This document shows, one piece after another, positions 45,571 to 53,871 of a stretch of DNA of 64,000 nt. Within the stretch, counting starts at the first letter, position 1. Each line of letters starts with the position of its first letter. Below the pieces are notes generated by a model. That model did no database searches. It saw only the letters and a list, made by a program, of their open reading frames with translations, and had not been told where the DNA came from. The stretch is from Martelella mediterranea (GTDB taxonomy: Bacteria > Pseudomonadota > Alphaproteobacteria > Rhizobiales > Rhizobiaceae), in the NCBI GenBank assembly GCA_003001975.1, contig PVUG01000001.1, positions 372,001 to 436,000 of the forward strand. The letters are read 5' to 3'. Both the position numbers and the translations under genes were made by a program.

Positions 45571-46479
45571 TCAGTCGGCAAGACAGACCTTGTGCTTGCC
45601 GGTGCGCTTGGCCGTGTAGAGGGCGGCATCGGCGCGGGCGTAAAGTTCGGACTGGTCTTCGTCGCAAATCGCAGGCGCAATACCGGCGGAGAAGGAATAG
45701 CGAAATTCCGGATGCACCGGCAAGGGCCTGTGCGTGCTCACCTCCCGCAGCATTGCCTCGACCACGCCCATCGCCGCCAGTGGCGTCATGCGCGGCAGGA
45801 CAAGGCCGAACTCCTCACCGCCGAGCCGGCCGAAGCAATCGGTGCGGCGAACACTCGCCGAAATCTTCTGGGCGAAGTCGATCAGAAGCTGATCGCCGAC
45901 GGAATGGCCAAAGCGATCATTGATCTGCTTGAAATTATCGACATCGAGAATGGCGAAACATCCGGTCGGCATTTCAGGCGATCCGCCCGCGCGCGTCATC
46001 ATCTCCGAAAGACGCTCCATCACAAAGCGGCGATTGGCAATGCCGGTCAGGTCATCGGTCAGCGAGGTCCTGAGCGCGAGGTCGCGCTCCTGGCGCAGGC
46101 TCCGTCCCTGGGTGCGCAGTTCGGTGATATCGTTGGCAAGACACATCATCCAGCCATCCTCGTCCACCGTTTCGGTCATCCACAGCCAGCGACCGTCATG
46201 GACATCGGTCTCGAAGGCCCGAAACGGCACCTTGCCGCGCCGCGACAGCGTGCACTTGAGCCATAATTCGAAATCGGGGCTGGAGATCACCGTGCCGCGC
46301 CGGGCATGAAAATTGCGGCGCATCAATGTCGGCCAGTCCGGATATTCATCCGGCCCGACGAAGAACACCTCTCGGTAGTGCCGGTTTGCCAGGATCAACC
46401 GGTCGTGCTCGTCAAAGACGGCGAAAAACGCGTCAGCAATCTCCATCAGGCGGAGAAACTTTTTCAGCTTGCCGTCCAT
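45571..46479 (-). CDS. PAS-GGDEF diguanylate cyclase
   Basis: A 302-residue cytosolic protein. A PAS-like sensory domain (EIADAFFAVFDEHDRLILAN to CLANDITELRT, about 10-125) leads through a short coiled linker into a GGDEF domain (about 140-300). The active site is intact: LTDDLTGIANRRF, FAILDVDNFKQIND, RFGHSVGDQLL and FGRLGGEEFGLV. It should make c-di-GMP. The usual inhibitory RxxD site upstream of GGEEF reads SVRRTDCFGRL (R-R-T-D), so product inhibition is possible. ATG 46479 is taken as the start; GTG 46494 is an alternative. Confidence 0.93.
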   Translation of the reverse strand: MDGKLKKFLRLMEIADAFFAVFDEHDRLILANRHYREVFFVGPDEYPDWPTLMRRNFHARRGTVISSPDFELWLKCTLSRRGKVPFRAFETDVHDGRWLWMTETVDEDGWMMCLANDITELRTQGRSLRQERDLALRTSLTDDLTGIANRRFVMERLSEMMTRAGGSPEMPTGCFAILDVDNFKQINDRFGHSVGDQLLIDFAQKISASVRRTDCFGRLGGEEFGLVLPRMTPLAAMGVVEAMLREVSTHRPLPVHPEFRYSFSAGIAPAICDEDQSELYARADAALYTAKRTGKHKVCLAD

Positions 46480-46674
46480 GTCTGTAATGCACACCCTGTT
46501 CGAGATAGCCTTACCGGTGTGGAACCGGCCACAGATCTATACCTAGCCTCTCGGTGTCTGGCGCGCCACCGCCGGAAACGTGTATTGGCGGGCAGCGCAA
46601 GACTTGCTTCGTGAACGCGGCAAAAACAAGTCAACCATGATTGCCAACACGGTTTGCGCCAGTCTCTGTTCAGC

Positions 46675-47346
46675 TCAATTCATTCCAAGCCAAACGACAT
46701 GACGCGCGCCGCGCTTCTTCGCATTGGCGCGCACCGAAACCGCTTCGGTGGCAAAGCCGCTTTTCTTCATCCGGGCCGTAAACCTGTCGTCAGGGTGCGC
46801 TGACCAGACGGCAAGCACGCCGGCCTTCTTCAACGCCGATTTCGCGGCGGCAAGGCCGGAGAGGCTGTAGAGCCGGTCGTTGGATGAGCGGGTCAGGCCA
46901 TCGGGGCCATTGTCGACGTCGAGCAGGATGGCATCGAAGGCGCCCTTGGAGCGGGCGATCAGTGCGGTGACATCACCGGTGACAACCTCCACGCGCGGAT
47001 CGTCGAGCGCGCCCTTGAAGACATCGGCCATCTGCCCCCTCGCCCAGGCCACGACGGCGGGCACCAGCTCGGCCACAACGATGCGCGCATCCGCCGGCAA
47101 CACCGCAAGGGCGGCGCGCAGGGTGAACCCCATGCCAAGCCCGCCGATGAGCACAGCGGGAGCCTTGCGGCCGGCAATTCGTTCGGCCGCCAGTTCGGCC
47201 AGCGCCTCTTCCGAGCCGTAAAGACGGCTGTTCATCAGTTCGTTGGAGCCGAGCATGATGGAAAATTCGGCTCCGCGCTGTTTCAACCGCAATGTCGCCG
47301 CCTCGCCCGGTATTGCGGCGCTGTCGAGTTCGATCCATGGAATCAT
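46675..47346 (-). CDS. Spermidine synthase-like SAM-binding protein
   Basis: A 223-residue Rossmann-fold protein resembling the polyamine synthase / SpeE-like group: MNSRLYGSEEALAELA (substrate side), VLIGGLGMGFTLRAAL (nucleotide loop), IVVAELVPAVVAWARG, and FDAILLDVDNGPD (catalytic D-x-D region). Small orphan versions of this kind are common and mostly uncharacterised; they may be methyltransferases rather than polyamine synthases. ATG 47346 is preceded by GGAAAA. The gene has no obvious operon partner. Confidence 0.85.
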   Translation of the reverse strand: MIPWIELDSAAIPGEAATLRLKQRGAEFSIMLGSNELMNSRLYGSEEALAELAAERIAGRKAPAVLIGGLGMGFTLRAALAVLPADARIVVAELVPAVVAWARGQMADVFKGALDDPRVEVVTGDVTALIARSKGAFDAILLDVDNGPDGLTRSSNDRLYSLSGLAAAKSALKKAGVLAVWSAHPDDRFTARMKKSGFATEAVSVRANAKKRGARHVVWLGMN

Positions 47347-47740
47347 CGGCTTTTCCGTCCGTTCGTCTTCACCCGCTTCATAACGCATTCAGCCATTTCG
47401 CCAAGCCATCGGCCTGAAAGAGACCTGAAACAGGTGCCAAACGCGGCCAGGGAATGTGTCCCGGCGGCCGTTTTCGCGGCAACAGAAAACCGTCCATGCG
47501 CCCAAAATGCCACCCTACAGGCCGGCAACAGCCAAAGACGCGCATTTCCGGCACGCTTCTCCTTGACTTTTGCTTCCAGATTCGTAGTGTCCGGCCAGAT
47601 TTTGCCGCGGACGGTTAACCGGCCCGGCGGGAATGTGAGGCGTCCCGAGCGGGCGCTTCCTGATTTTTAGGAAAAATTCCGGGCGTACCGGTTCCGCTTT
47701 TCCCTTGTCGGAGGCGGATTGCTCTTGAAGGCGGAATAAA

Positions 47741-47908
47741 ATGGCAAAGGCAACAACGATCAAGATCAAGCTTCTGTCGACGGCAGACACCGGCTTTTTC
47801 TACGTTACCAAGAAGAACAGCCGCACGATGACGGAAAAGATGGTCAAGACCAAATATGATCCGATCGCGCGCAAGCACGTCGAATTCAAGGAAGCCAAGA
47901 TCAAGTAA
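47741..47908 (+). CDS. rpmG: 50S ribosomal protein L33
   Basis: A 55-residue ribosomal protein starting at ATG 47741: [40 protein letters not shown], and [15 protein letters not shown]. It lacks the CxxC pairs, so it is the zinc-free form. It is basic throughout and binds near the ribosomal E site. A terminator follows 25 bases after the stop. Confidence 0.96.
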   Translation: MAKATTIKIKLLSTADTGFFYVTKKNSRTMTEKMVKTKYDPIARKHVEFKEAKIK

Positions 47909-47932
47909 GATCAGGCACATCCTGTTTATGTG

Positions 47933-47965
47933 AAAAGGCCCGGCTCTTTGGAACCGGGCTTTTTT
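47933..47965 (+). terminator. Rho-independent terminator of rpmG
   Basis: GCCCGG (47938-47943) pairs with CCGGGC (47954-47959), extended by A/T pairs on both sides, then a T run. The A-rich left side could also end the convergent MFS fragment transcript. Confidence 0.88.
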
Positions 47966-47966
47966 G

Positions 47967-48422
47967 TTATGCGCCGGCGCGTTTCAGCAGACGGCGACGC
48001 AGGCTGACCATCAGCAAGGCCAGCGCAAGGCTCAAAATGCCCATGGCCGCAATCTGCGCAGGATAATAGACCCCGGCATCGATAAGATATCCTGTGCACC
48101 CCGGACCGACGGCGGTGGAAAACACCACTGCGGCAATCACCACCGCGCGAATGCTGCCGAGGTGCCGGGCGCCGTAAAGCTCCGGCCAAAGCGCGCCGTT
48201 CAGCGTGCCGGATGCGCCCATGGAGCAGCCGATCAGCGGCATGAAGACATAAGGCGTCCACGCCGCGCCGGAAAACCCCATGATCAGGCAGGCAAGCGCG
48301 ATCGGCAACAGCATGGAAAGTCCTGATAGGGCAAGGTCGGGCCGAACCGGAGGCAGCACCTCCCTCCCGGCCTGGCATACCGGGGCCCGACGCCAAAACG
48401 CGGTAAGCTGAACGTCTTTCAC
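47967..48422 (-). pseudogene. C-terminal remnant of an MFS transporter
   Basis: The reverse-strand frame encodes the last four helices of a major-facilitator protein: LSMLLPIALACLIMGFSGAA, WTPYVFMPLIGCSMG, ALWPELYGARHLGS, VVIAAVVFSTAVGPGCTGYL and ILSLALALLMVSLRRRLL. A full MFS protein is about 400 residues, so the first eight helices are gone. The open frame starts directly after the stop codon of the antiporter gene, and recognisable similarity begins only around 48360. No ribosome site lies near the 5' end. The tail remains free of stops. Confidence 0.75.
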
Positions 48423-48455
48423 GTTAGCGAGCCGGGCTGCCGAGGTAAAGCGACC

Positions 48456-49913
48456 TCAGGCCTGTTTGTCGCTTTCACTGTTCCCTGAAGCACTGCTTTC
48501 CTCGGCCTTTTCCTGGGCCGCCGCCTGTTGTTTTCCAGCCTTTGCCGCCTTGCGCTCCGCCTTCTTCCGGCGGCGTTCGCGCCGGGCATGGCTGAGCGCG
48601 ATGAGGCGGGCGCGCAGGCCGGCCACGCCCCGGCCGATGAATGCACGTCCACGATCGACCTCGCGCAGCTCCTGGGCATAGGCGACCGCAAGCGCATTGC
48701 GATAGCTTTCAAGCCCTTCGCTGTAGGTGGCCTCGAGACGCCGCATGACCGAGACCCAGACGGGCGATACGAGCAGCGAAATCGCCGTCATCGCAATCAC
48801 GAGGCGATAGAGGTCTTCGCCAAGCGCGCCGGCGGCAAGGCCCGCTGCGGCCAGTACAAAGGAAAATTCGCCAACCTGCGCCATCGACAGCCCGGCAATC
48901 AGCGCGGTTTGCGCCGAAGAGCCGGTCCAGCGCAAAAACATCACGTTGAGCACCGATTTGGCGGCAACGACACCGATGGCCGCCAGCAGAACGGTCAAAA
49001 GATTGTCCCAGATAAAGCCGAGATCGATCAGAAGGCCGATGGACAGGAAGAAGATTACCAGCAGCACGCTCTGGATCGGCTCGACGACGGGAATGACGCG
49101 GCTTCGAAGGGTGGAATTGCCCACGCAGATGCCGGCAATAAAGGCGCCATAAGCCGGCGACAGCCCGGCCACGCCCGATATGGCGGCAGCCGAAAAGCAG
49201 AGCGCCAGCGCGCCGAGTGCCAGAAGCTCGACCTTGTCCTCCACCTTTTCCGCATAGGGAATCCTGAGCTTTCCGAACCGTCCGAAATACCACAGAAACC
49301 CCGCCATGATGCCGACGGCAACCACGACGCGGACCGTGGTCGACACCACGTCGAACCCCTGGCCGCCAAAGCTCGACGCAAAAATCAGCATCGGCACCAC
49401 CGCAATATCCTGGGCGATCAGAACACCAACGGCGATACGCCCGGCATCGCCCCTGAGCGCGCCCATTTCATCCAGCATCTTCATCGCCACCACGGTCGAT
49501 GACATTGCAATGACGAAGCTGAGAATCACGATTTCGCGGGTGGTGGCATCAAGCAGGACACCGATGACCACAGCCAGAAGCGCTGCACTTGCCAATTGCC
49601 CGACGACAACGAGCAATGCCTGCCTGAGCGAAACAACGAAGGCCTTGATCGACAATTCCATGCCGATGAAGAACAGCAGCACGACAACGCCCATTTCTCC
49701 GAGGAATGCGACGCTGTCATTATTGGCGATCAGCCCCATGCCGGTGGGGCCGAGCAGAATGCCCGCGAGAATGAAACCGACGAGCGGCGGCTGCCGGAGC
49801 CACAGGAAGCCAAGGCCGGCCAACGCCGCAACCGCGATAACCAGCGCAACGGCGGCGAAATCACCGCCATGCGAGCTTCCCTGCGCAACCGCCTCATGAA
49901 CAATCTGTTCCAT
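48456..49913 (-). CDS. CPA2-family monovalent cation:proton antiporter (KefB-like, no TrkA-N)
   Basis: This 485-residue membrane protein has about 13 helices (GFLWLRQPPLVGFILAGILLGP, FFIGMELSIKAF, IAMSSTVVAMKMLDE) and the CPA2 core ASLIAQDIAVVP-like segment VGVLIAQDIAVVPMLIF. It exchanges K+ or Na+ for protons. The cytoplasmic tail lacks a KTN/TrkA-N nucleotide domain and instead ends in a Lys/Arg/Ala-rich and then Glu/Ser-rich stretch (residues about 440-485). The start is at ATG 49913. Its stop directly abuts the MFS remnant frame. Confidence 0.92.
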   Translation of the reverse strand: MEQIVHEAVAQGSSHGGDFAAVALVIAVAALAGLGFLWLRQPPLVGFILAGILLGPTGMGLIANNDSVAFLGEMGVVVLLFFIGMELSIKAFVVSLRQALLVVVGQLASAALLAVVIGVLLDATTREIVILSFVIAMSSTVVAMKMLDEMGALRGDAGRIAVGVLIAQDIAVVPMLIFASSFGGQGFDVVSTTVRVVVAVGIMAGFLWYFGRFGKLRIPYAEKVEDKVELLALGALALCFSAAAISGVAGLSPAYGAFIAGICVGNSTLRSRVIPVVEPIQSVLLVIFFLSIGLLIDLGFIWDNLLTVLLAAIGVVAAKSVLNVMFLRWTGSSAQTALIAGLSMAQVGEFSFVLAAAGLAAGALGEDLYRLVIAMTAISLLVSPVWVSVMRRLEATYSEGLESYRNALAVAYAQELREVDRGRAFIGRGVAGLRARLIALSHARRERRRKKAERKAAKAGKQQAAAQEKAEESSASGNSESDKQA

Positions 49914-50224
49914 CTGCGCCCTTTCCTTCCAGTCGCCGCAAAGACTGTTTCAACTCAGTCCCTTGTCCACAGAATAAGGATCATCGCATCAAAAGCTCAA
50001 CCAAACCCTTCCAAAACGGCCGCCCTGTGCGGGATGTATCGTTTCCCAATAAAATTCAGAGACTTGACGGATAGCATTTCAACATCCCGCAGCCGCTGGC
50101 ACAGTTGCAGCAAGGAAGGCCGCCCGGCCTTGAGGGATGGAGGTATTGCGCAGCGCAGCAACGATTTCTCTTTGCCAGCCGTGAAATTCGTCATATATTG
50201 TTAACGATAAATGGAGGAGACGAC
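49914..50224. other. Intergenic region between the antiporter and the 25-residue gene
   Basis: 311 bases without a supportable gene apart from the flanking starts. A GC-rich palindrome AAGGCCG-CC-CGGCCTT is at 50116-50131. The last 45 bases are AT-rich and end in a strong GGAGGAG ribosome site. No other structure is clear. Confidence 0.5.
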
Positions 50225-50302
50225 ATGAGTTTATCACGTTCCCTGCATACCCTTCTGATCGGAGCAGCATTCGTTTTTGTAACGGTTATGCTCTTCGTCT
50301 AA
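50225..50302 (+). CDS. 25-residue single-helix membrane protein
   Basis: ATG 50225 follows GGAGGAG with a six-base spacer. The product reads MSLSRSLHTLLIGAAFVFVT then VMLFV: a short basic N-terminus and one transmembrane helix. The ribosome site is the best in the vicinity, and the coding frame stops cleanly. Such microproteins often modulate membrane complexes, but nothing identifies a partner. It is below the size normally annotated. Confidence 0.6.
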   Translation: MSLSRSLHTLLIGAAFVFVTVMLFV

Positions 50303-50500
50303 ACCAGACAGAAGCGCCCGGACGCTATCTTTGCCAAGGCATTGCCGGAGGGAACCGGCTGCCATAGTTTTGCGTTGTTATGGTCCTATATGCAGTTTGC
50401 GCGTGACAGGGGCATCATGATGGTGCGGTCATCGCAAAACGGCTTGTTTCCGTTTCCTGTTGTAGAGACGGATGTGAGACCAATTGGCACGGAGAACACC

Positions 50501-50815
50501 ATGTTTGAACACAAGACTTCCCCGAGCGACCTGCTCGACCGCCTGCGTTTTTCTCAGCAGACACCTGTGGAACGCGCAGGATCAGTGGTGCGCGGTGAGG
50601 TCAATGCCCTGAGCAAAACCGCCCGGCAACATCCCGCGGCAAGCGGATCGGCCCTTGCGCTGGTCGGGCTTGTGGCCTTCGGTCTCGGCTTTCTGGCCGG
50701 CAATGCCAGCAGTGAAGCACCGGCCCCGCGCAAGCGGATTTTCCGCAGCAGACGCAGATCCGGCAAGCCTTTCTCCAGCAAGCGCAGTTCGTTCTTTTTC
50801 GATCGCAAACGCTGA
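50501..50815 (+). CDS. Small membrane protein of unknown function, basic tail
   Basis: A 104-residue protein from ATG 50501 (GGAGA eight bases upstream). An N-terminal polar half (MFEHKTSPSDLLDRLRFSQQ) leads to one transmembrane helix (ASGSALALVGLVAFGLGFLA) and a strongly basic Arg/Lys/Ser-rich tail (RKRIFRSRRRSGKPFSSKRS). The layout resembles DUF883- or YtxH-like small membrane proteins, though I cannot assign a family. In-frame starts further upstream add non-conserved residues. Confidence 0.7.
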   Translation: MFEHKTSPSDLLDRLRFSQQTPVERAGSVVRGEVNALSKTARQHPAASGSALALVGLVAFGLGFLAGNASSEAPAPRKRIFRSRRRSGKPFSSKRSSFFFDRKR

Positions 50816-50906
50816 AGCCGCGCTGGCATGAATGAGCAGGCGATGTGAAAACATCGCGTCACCGCTCCGGCGCAATGCGGGCGGCAAGACCAGTCCGGTC
50901 TCCGCG

Positions 50907-51716
50907 TTACTGCCAGTGTTCGTCGATCCAGGGGGTCGAACGAACATGTTTGTAAATCCGTTTCCACGGCGCGTTCACCGGCCATTTGCCGATGGCCGCC
51001 TCGTCGGGATCCGGTTTTCCGGTGAAGGCGACGATCCTGGTGTTATCCGGCAGCGGCGGCGTCCGGAAGAAATTCAGCGGCCATGCGGGAAGCAGCGTGT
51101 GTTTGAAACTGACACACCACTCGCGCGGCCAGAACGCCATTTCATCGACAACATCGGAAATATAGACCTGTTCGATCCCGTATTTTTTCCGGATTGCGAT
51201 ACCGTTCTTTTCGAAATCATCGAAAATATGGGTATTTTTTCCTACATGCCAGCGGAAGACAGAGGTATTGCCGATCCCCTGCCCCAGTTGCGTCCAGTTT
51301 TCGCAGACGCAAAACGTACCGGGACGAAAATCGAATATCGCATCGAGATCGCCGGTGATCACTATATCGAGGTCGAGAAACAGGACATCGCCGGCGAGAT
51401 CGGCAAGCGGGGCCTGCCACAGCGAAAGCTTGCGCCAGGGCGTGAAGGCAATGTCATCTTCAATCCGGATCGAAGGCAGCGGGAACGTGTCCACCTCCGC
51501 GTCAACCTCCGTCGCGTCATCAGTAAAGCAGACCAGTCGGGTCGGCCGTTTCGTATGGCGCTTTATCATCGACCAGAGCCGGTTCACATAAAGTGCGGGA
51601 TAGCGCGTTCCCCATTTCATACATACGATGGTCTGCAACAGGCTTGATCCTATCAAATTCTGCGGAACATCGATTGCCCGGTTGAGGGTGGCCACGGCCG
51701 GACACTCGAATGCCAA
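50907..51716 (-). CDS. Glycosyltransferase family protein (DxD type)
   Basis: A 269-residue nucleotide-sugar glycosyltransferase of GT-A fold. TIVCMKWGTRYPALYVNRLW opens the sugar-nucleotide site, LFLDLDIVITGDLDAIF holds the D-x-D metal motif, and IGNTSVFRWHVGKN resembles the acceptor loop. Proteins of this kind modify lipopolysaccharide or exopolysaccharide in rhizobia. It is the reverse-strand partner of the GT4 gene at 52038, with an AT-rich spacer between. No signal peptide is visible, so it is cytoplasmic or membrane-associated. An internal in-frame Met at residue 33 is another possible start. Confidence 0.85.
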   Translation of the reverse strand: MAFECPAVATLNRAIDVPQNLIGSSLLQTIVCMKWGTRYPALYVNRLWSMIKRHTKRPTRLVCFTDDATEVDAEVDTFPLPSIRIEDDIAFTPWRKLSLWQAPLADLAGDVLFLDLDIVITGDLDAIFDFRPGTFCVCENWTQLGQGIGNTSVFRWHVGKNTHIFDDFEKNGIAIRKKYGIEQVYISDVVDEMAFWPREWCVSFKHTLLPAWPLNFFRTPPLPDNTRIVAFTGKPDPDEAAIGKWPVNAPWKRIYKHVRSTPWIDEHWQ

Positions 51717-52037
51717 CGTTTTCCTACGGCGATTATCCGTCTCTTTGTCTATGAATTAAGCTGCGGCAAGCGCAACTCCATCGGAGGGCGATAATATGAA
51801 AAACTGAACACAGGCGTCCATTACATCAATTCGTAAATTCTGAAAAAGAACTTTTTAATTAAAAGCACGTAATGGTGGAAAAAACGGCTCGTCGCCTTAT
51901 CCACCACGCCCCACACGGCGAAAAGATACCCTGATGCCGTTTTCCGGTCTATACCGAAACCCGGCAAAAGGCATGACGGGCCGGGGCTTTATCACATCAT
52001 CGCATCGCCTGCCTGCACAATCTCCGGGGAAATATCC
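51717..52037. other. AT-rich intergenic region between two glycosyltransferases
   Basis: 321 bases, no gene. There is an AT-only 12-base palindrome TTTTAATTAAAA near 51853-51864 and a hairpin with seven-base arms TGGTGGA (51873-51879) and TCCACCA (51900-51906). It is a divergent promoter region. The low GC contrasts with the flanks. Confidence 0.55.
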
Positions 52038-53180
52038 ATGACAGACCGATCACCGCGCATTCTGCAGCTTCTTCCCGCACTCGGCGATGGCGGGGTTGAA
52101 CGCGGAACGCTGGAGATGGCAGCTTATCTTTCCCGCAAGGGCATAAAACATTATGTGGCAAGCGCGGGCGGACCTTTGCTGGCGCCGCTGACGGAAACCG
52201 GCGCCCATCACTTTGACCTCGCGGTCGGGCGGAAATCGCCGTTTGCCATCAACGCCAATGCCAGCCGGCTGGCGCGGCTGATCGATGAACACGAAATCGA
52301 CATCGTGCATGCCCGCAGTCGTGCGCCGGCCTGGGTTGGCTGGCTTGCCGCGGCACGGGCCAAGCAAAAGCCACACTTCCTGACGACGTTTCACGGCGTC
52401 TACAGCCACGGCAACCGTTTCAAGCGCGCCTATGCCGGCGTGATGCTGAAGGGGCCGCTGGTAGTGGCCAATTCGGCCTTTATCCGCGATCACATCATTG
52501 CGGTCTACGGTTTCCCGGCAGACAGGATCATCGTGGCGCCGCGCGGTGTGGATACTGCCGTTTTTGATCCCGATGCGATCACGGCCGATGAAATCGTCCA
52601 GGTGCGGTCCGAACTTGGCGCGCAAACCGACGAACCGCTGATCGCAATCGTCGGGCGCATCACCGACTGGAAGGGGCACCGCTATCTTGTCGAAGCCCTC
52701 GCCCTTGCCAGAAACAAAGATTTCCATCTGGCAATCATCGGCTCGGGAAGCGCAAGCGTGATTGCGGAACTGGAGGCGCAGATTGCCGAGCAGGGTCTTG
52801 CCGACCGGGTGACGATCACCGGCAGCCGGCGCGACATTCCCGCCGTGATGGCCGCAGCCGATATCGCGGTTTCCGCATCCACACGACCGGAGGCTTTCGG
52901 CAGAGTCGCGATCGAGGCGCAGGTGATGGCGACACCGGTGATTGCCACCAGCCATGGCGGCAGCCTTGAAACGGTGATTGACGGCAAGACCGGCTATCTC
53001 GTTCCGCCGGCAAGCGCAAAGGGCTTTGCCGATGCGATCGACATCGCCCTTTCAGACCGTGAGGCGCTGGCGGCGATGGGCCGCACCGCGCGCGCCCATG
53101 TGCTTGCCAATTTCACGGTTGAAACCATGCTCGAGAAGGAATTCTCCGCCTATGAAAGGCTGCTTGCGGAAGACAGATAG
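52038..53180 (+). CDS. Glycosyltransferase family 4 (lipopolysaccharide or polysaccharide synthesis)
   Basis: A 380-residue GT-B glycosyltransferase. The N-terminal domain begins ILQLLPALGDGGVERGTLEM. The C-terminal nucleotide-sugar domain carries IAIVGRITDWKGHRYLVEAL and the EX7E element in STRPEAFGRVAIEAQ, as in GT4 enzymes. It transfers a sugar from a nucleotide or dolichol-like donor to an envelope glycan. The closest described relatives by eye are rhizobial LPS core transferases of the LpcC type. It is convergent with the lrp gene, six bases apart. Confidence 0.9.
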   Translation: MTDRSPRILQLLPALGDGGVERGTLEMAAYLSRKGIKHYVASAGGPLLAPLTETGAHHFDLAVGRKSPFAINANASRLARLIDEHEIDIVHARSRAPAWVGWLAAARAKQKPHFLTTFHGVYSHGNRFKRAYAGVMLKGPLVVANSAFIRDHIIAVYGFPADRIIVAPRGVDTAVFDPDAITADEIVQVRSELGAQTDEPLIAIVGRITDWKGHRYLVEALALARNKDFHLAIIGSGSASVIAELEAQIAEQGLADRVTITGSRRDIPAVMAAADIAVSASTRPEAFGRVAIEAQVMATPVIATSHGGSLETVIDGKTGYLVPPASAKGFADAIDIALSDREALAAMGRTARAHVLANFTVETMLEKEFSAYERLLAEDR

Positions 53181-53186
53181 CCGCCG

Positions 53187-53651
53187 TCAGATGGCGACCA
53201 GCCCTTCCTTTTTCACCTGCCGGATGGTCAGCATGGTGCGGACCGTGTCGACATGCATGTTGGTGGTCAGCACCTCGATCACGAAATCCTGAAACTGCAT
53301 CAGGTTTTCCGAAACGCAATGCAGCAGGAAATCTGTTTCCCCGGAGGTCATCCATGCCTGGCGCACGATCGGCCAGTCTTCGGTCGCCGTGGAAAACGCC
53401 TTCAGTTCGGCCTCGGACTGGTGCTTCAGCCCGACCATGCAAAAGGCAACGAGATCATAGCCCAGCCGCGGCGCGTTCAGCATGGCGTTATAGCCTTCGA
53501 TAATGCCGGCTTCCTCAAGCCGGCGCACCCGCCGAAGGCAGGGCGGCGCGGAAATGCCGACCCGCTCGGCCAGTTCGACATTGGTCATCCGGCCGTCGCG
53601 CTGCAGCTCGCGCAGGATCTTGAGATCGACGGAATCGAGGTCGGCGCGCAT
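53187..53651 (-). CDS. Lrp/AsnC-family transcriptional regulator
   Basis: A 154-residue regulator with an N-terminal winged helix (LDSVDLKILRELQRDGRMTN then VELAERVGISAPPCLRRVRRLE) and a C-terminal RAM ligand domain (GSGETDFLLHCV-like TSGETDFLLHCVSENLMQF). Lrp proteins sense amino acids. The ATG at 53651 has AGGAG six bases upstream; a start at 53702 would lack a ribosome site. It is divergent from trxB, and in rhizobia an lrp-trxB-lsrB order is typical. Confidence 0.92.
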   Translation of the reverse strand: MRADLDSVDLKILRELQRDGRMTNVELAERVGISAPPCLRRVRRLEEAGIIEGYNAMLNAPRLGYDLVAFCMVGLKHQSEAELKAFSTATEDWPIVRQAWMTSGETDFLLHCVSENLMQFQDFVIEVLTTNMHVDTVRTMLTIRQVKKEGLVAI

Positions 53652-53871
53652 AAATTTCTCCTGAAGCGGATTCGGGACGCGTTTGGGGCTCAGAGCGAGC
53701 AATATTATTACAACACTCCGCAGGAATCTTTCAACAGACGGAAATGGTCTGTTGGTAGCTATCCCATGGCCTTGAAACTGACGCCCGTCCAGCCATAAAT
53801 GAGCCAGAACACTGAATTGCGCCGGCGCGCCATCATTTCCCGCTTGCCGGGATGCGCTGAAAGGATTTGAT

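Noticed and set aside
53701-53871. Small RNA in the lrp-trxB spacer
   Set aside because: No promoter-terminator pair or strong hairpin; the AT-rich stretch is adequately explained as divergent promoters.
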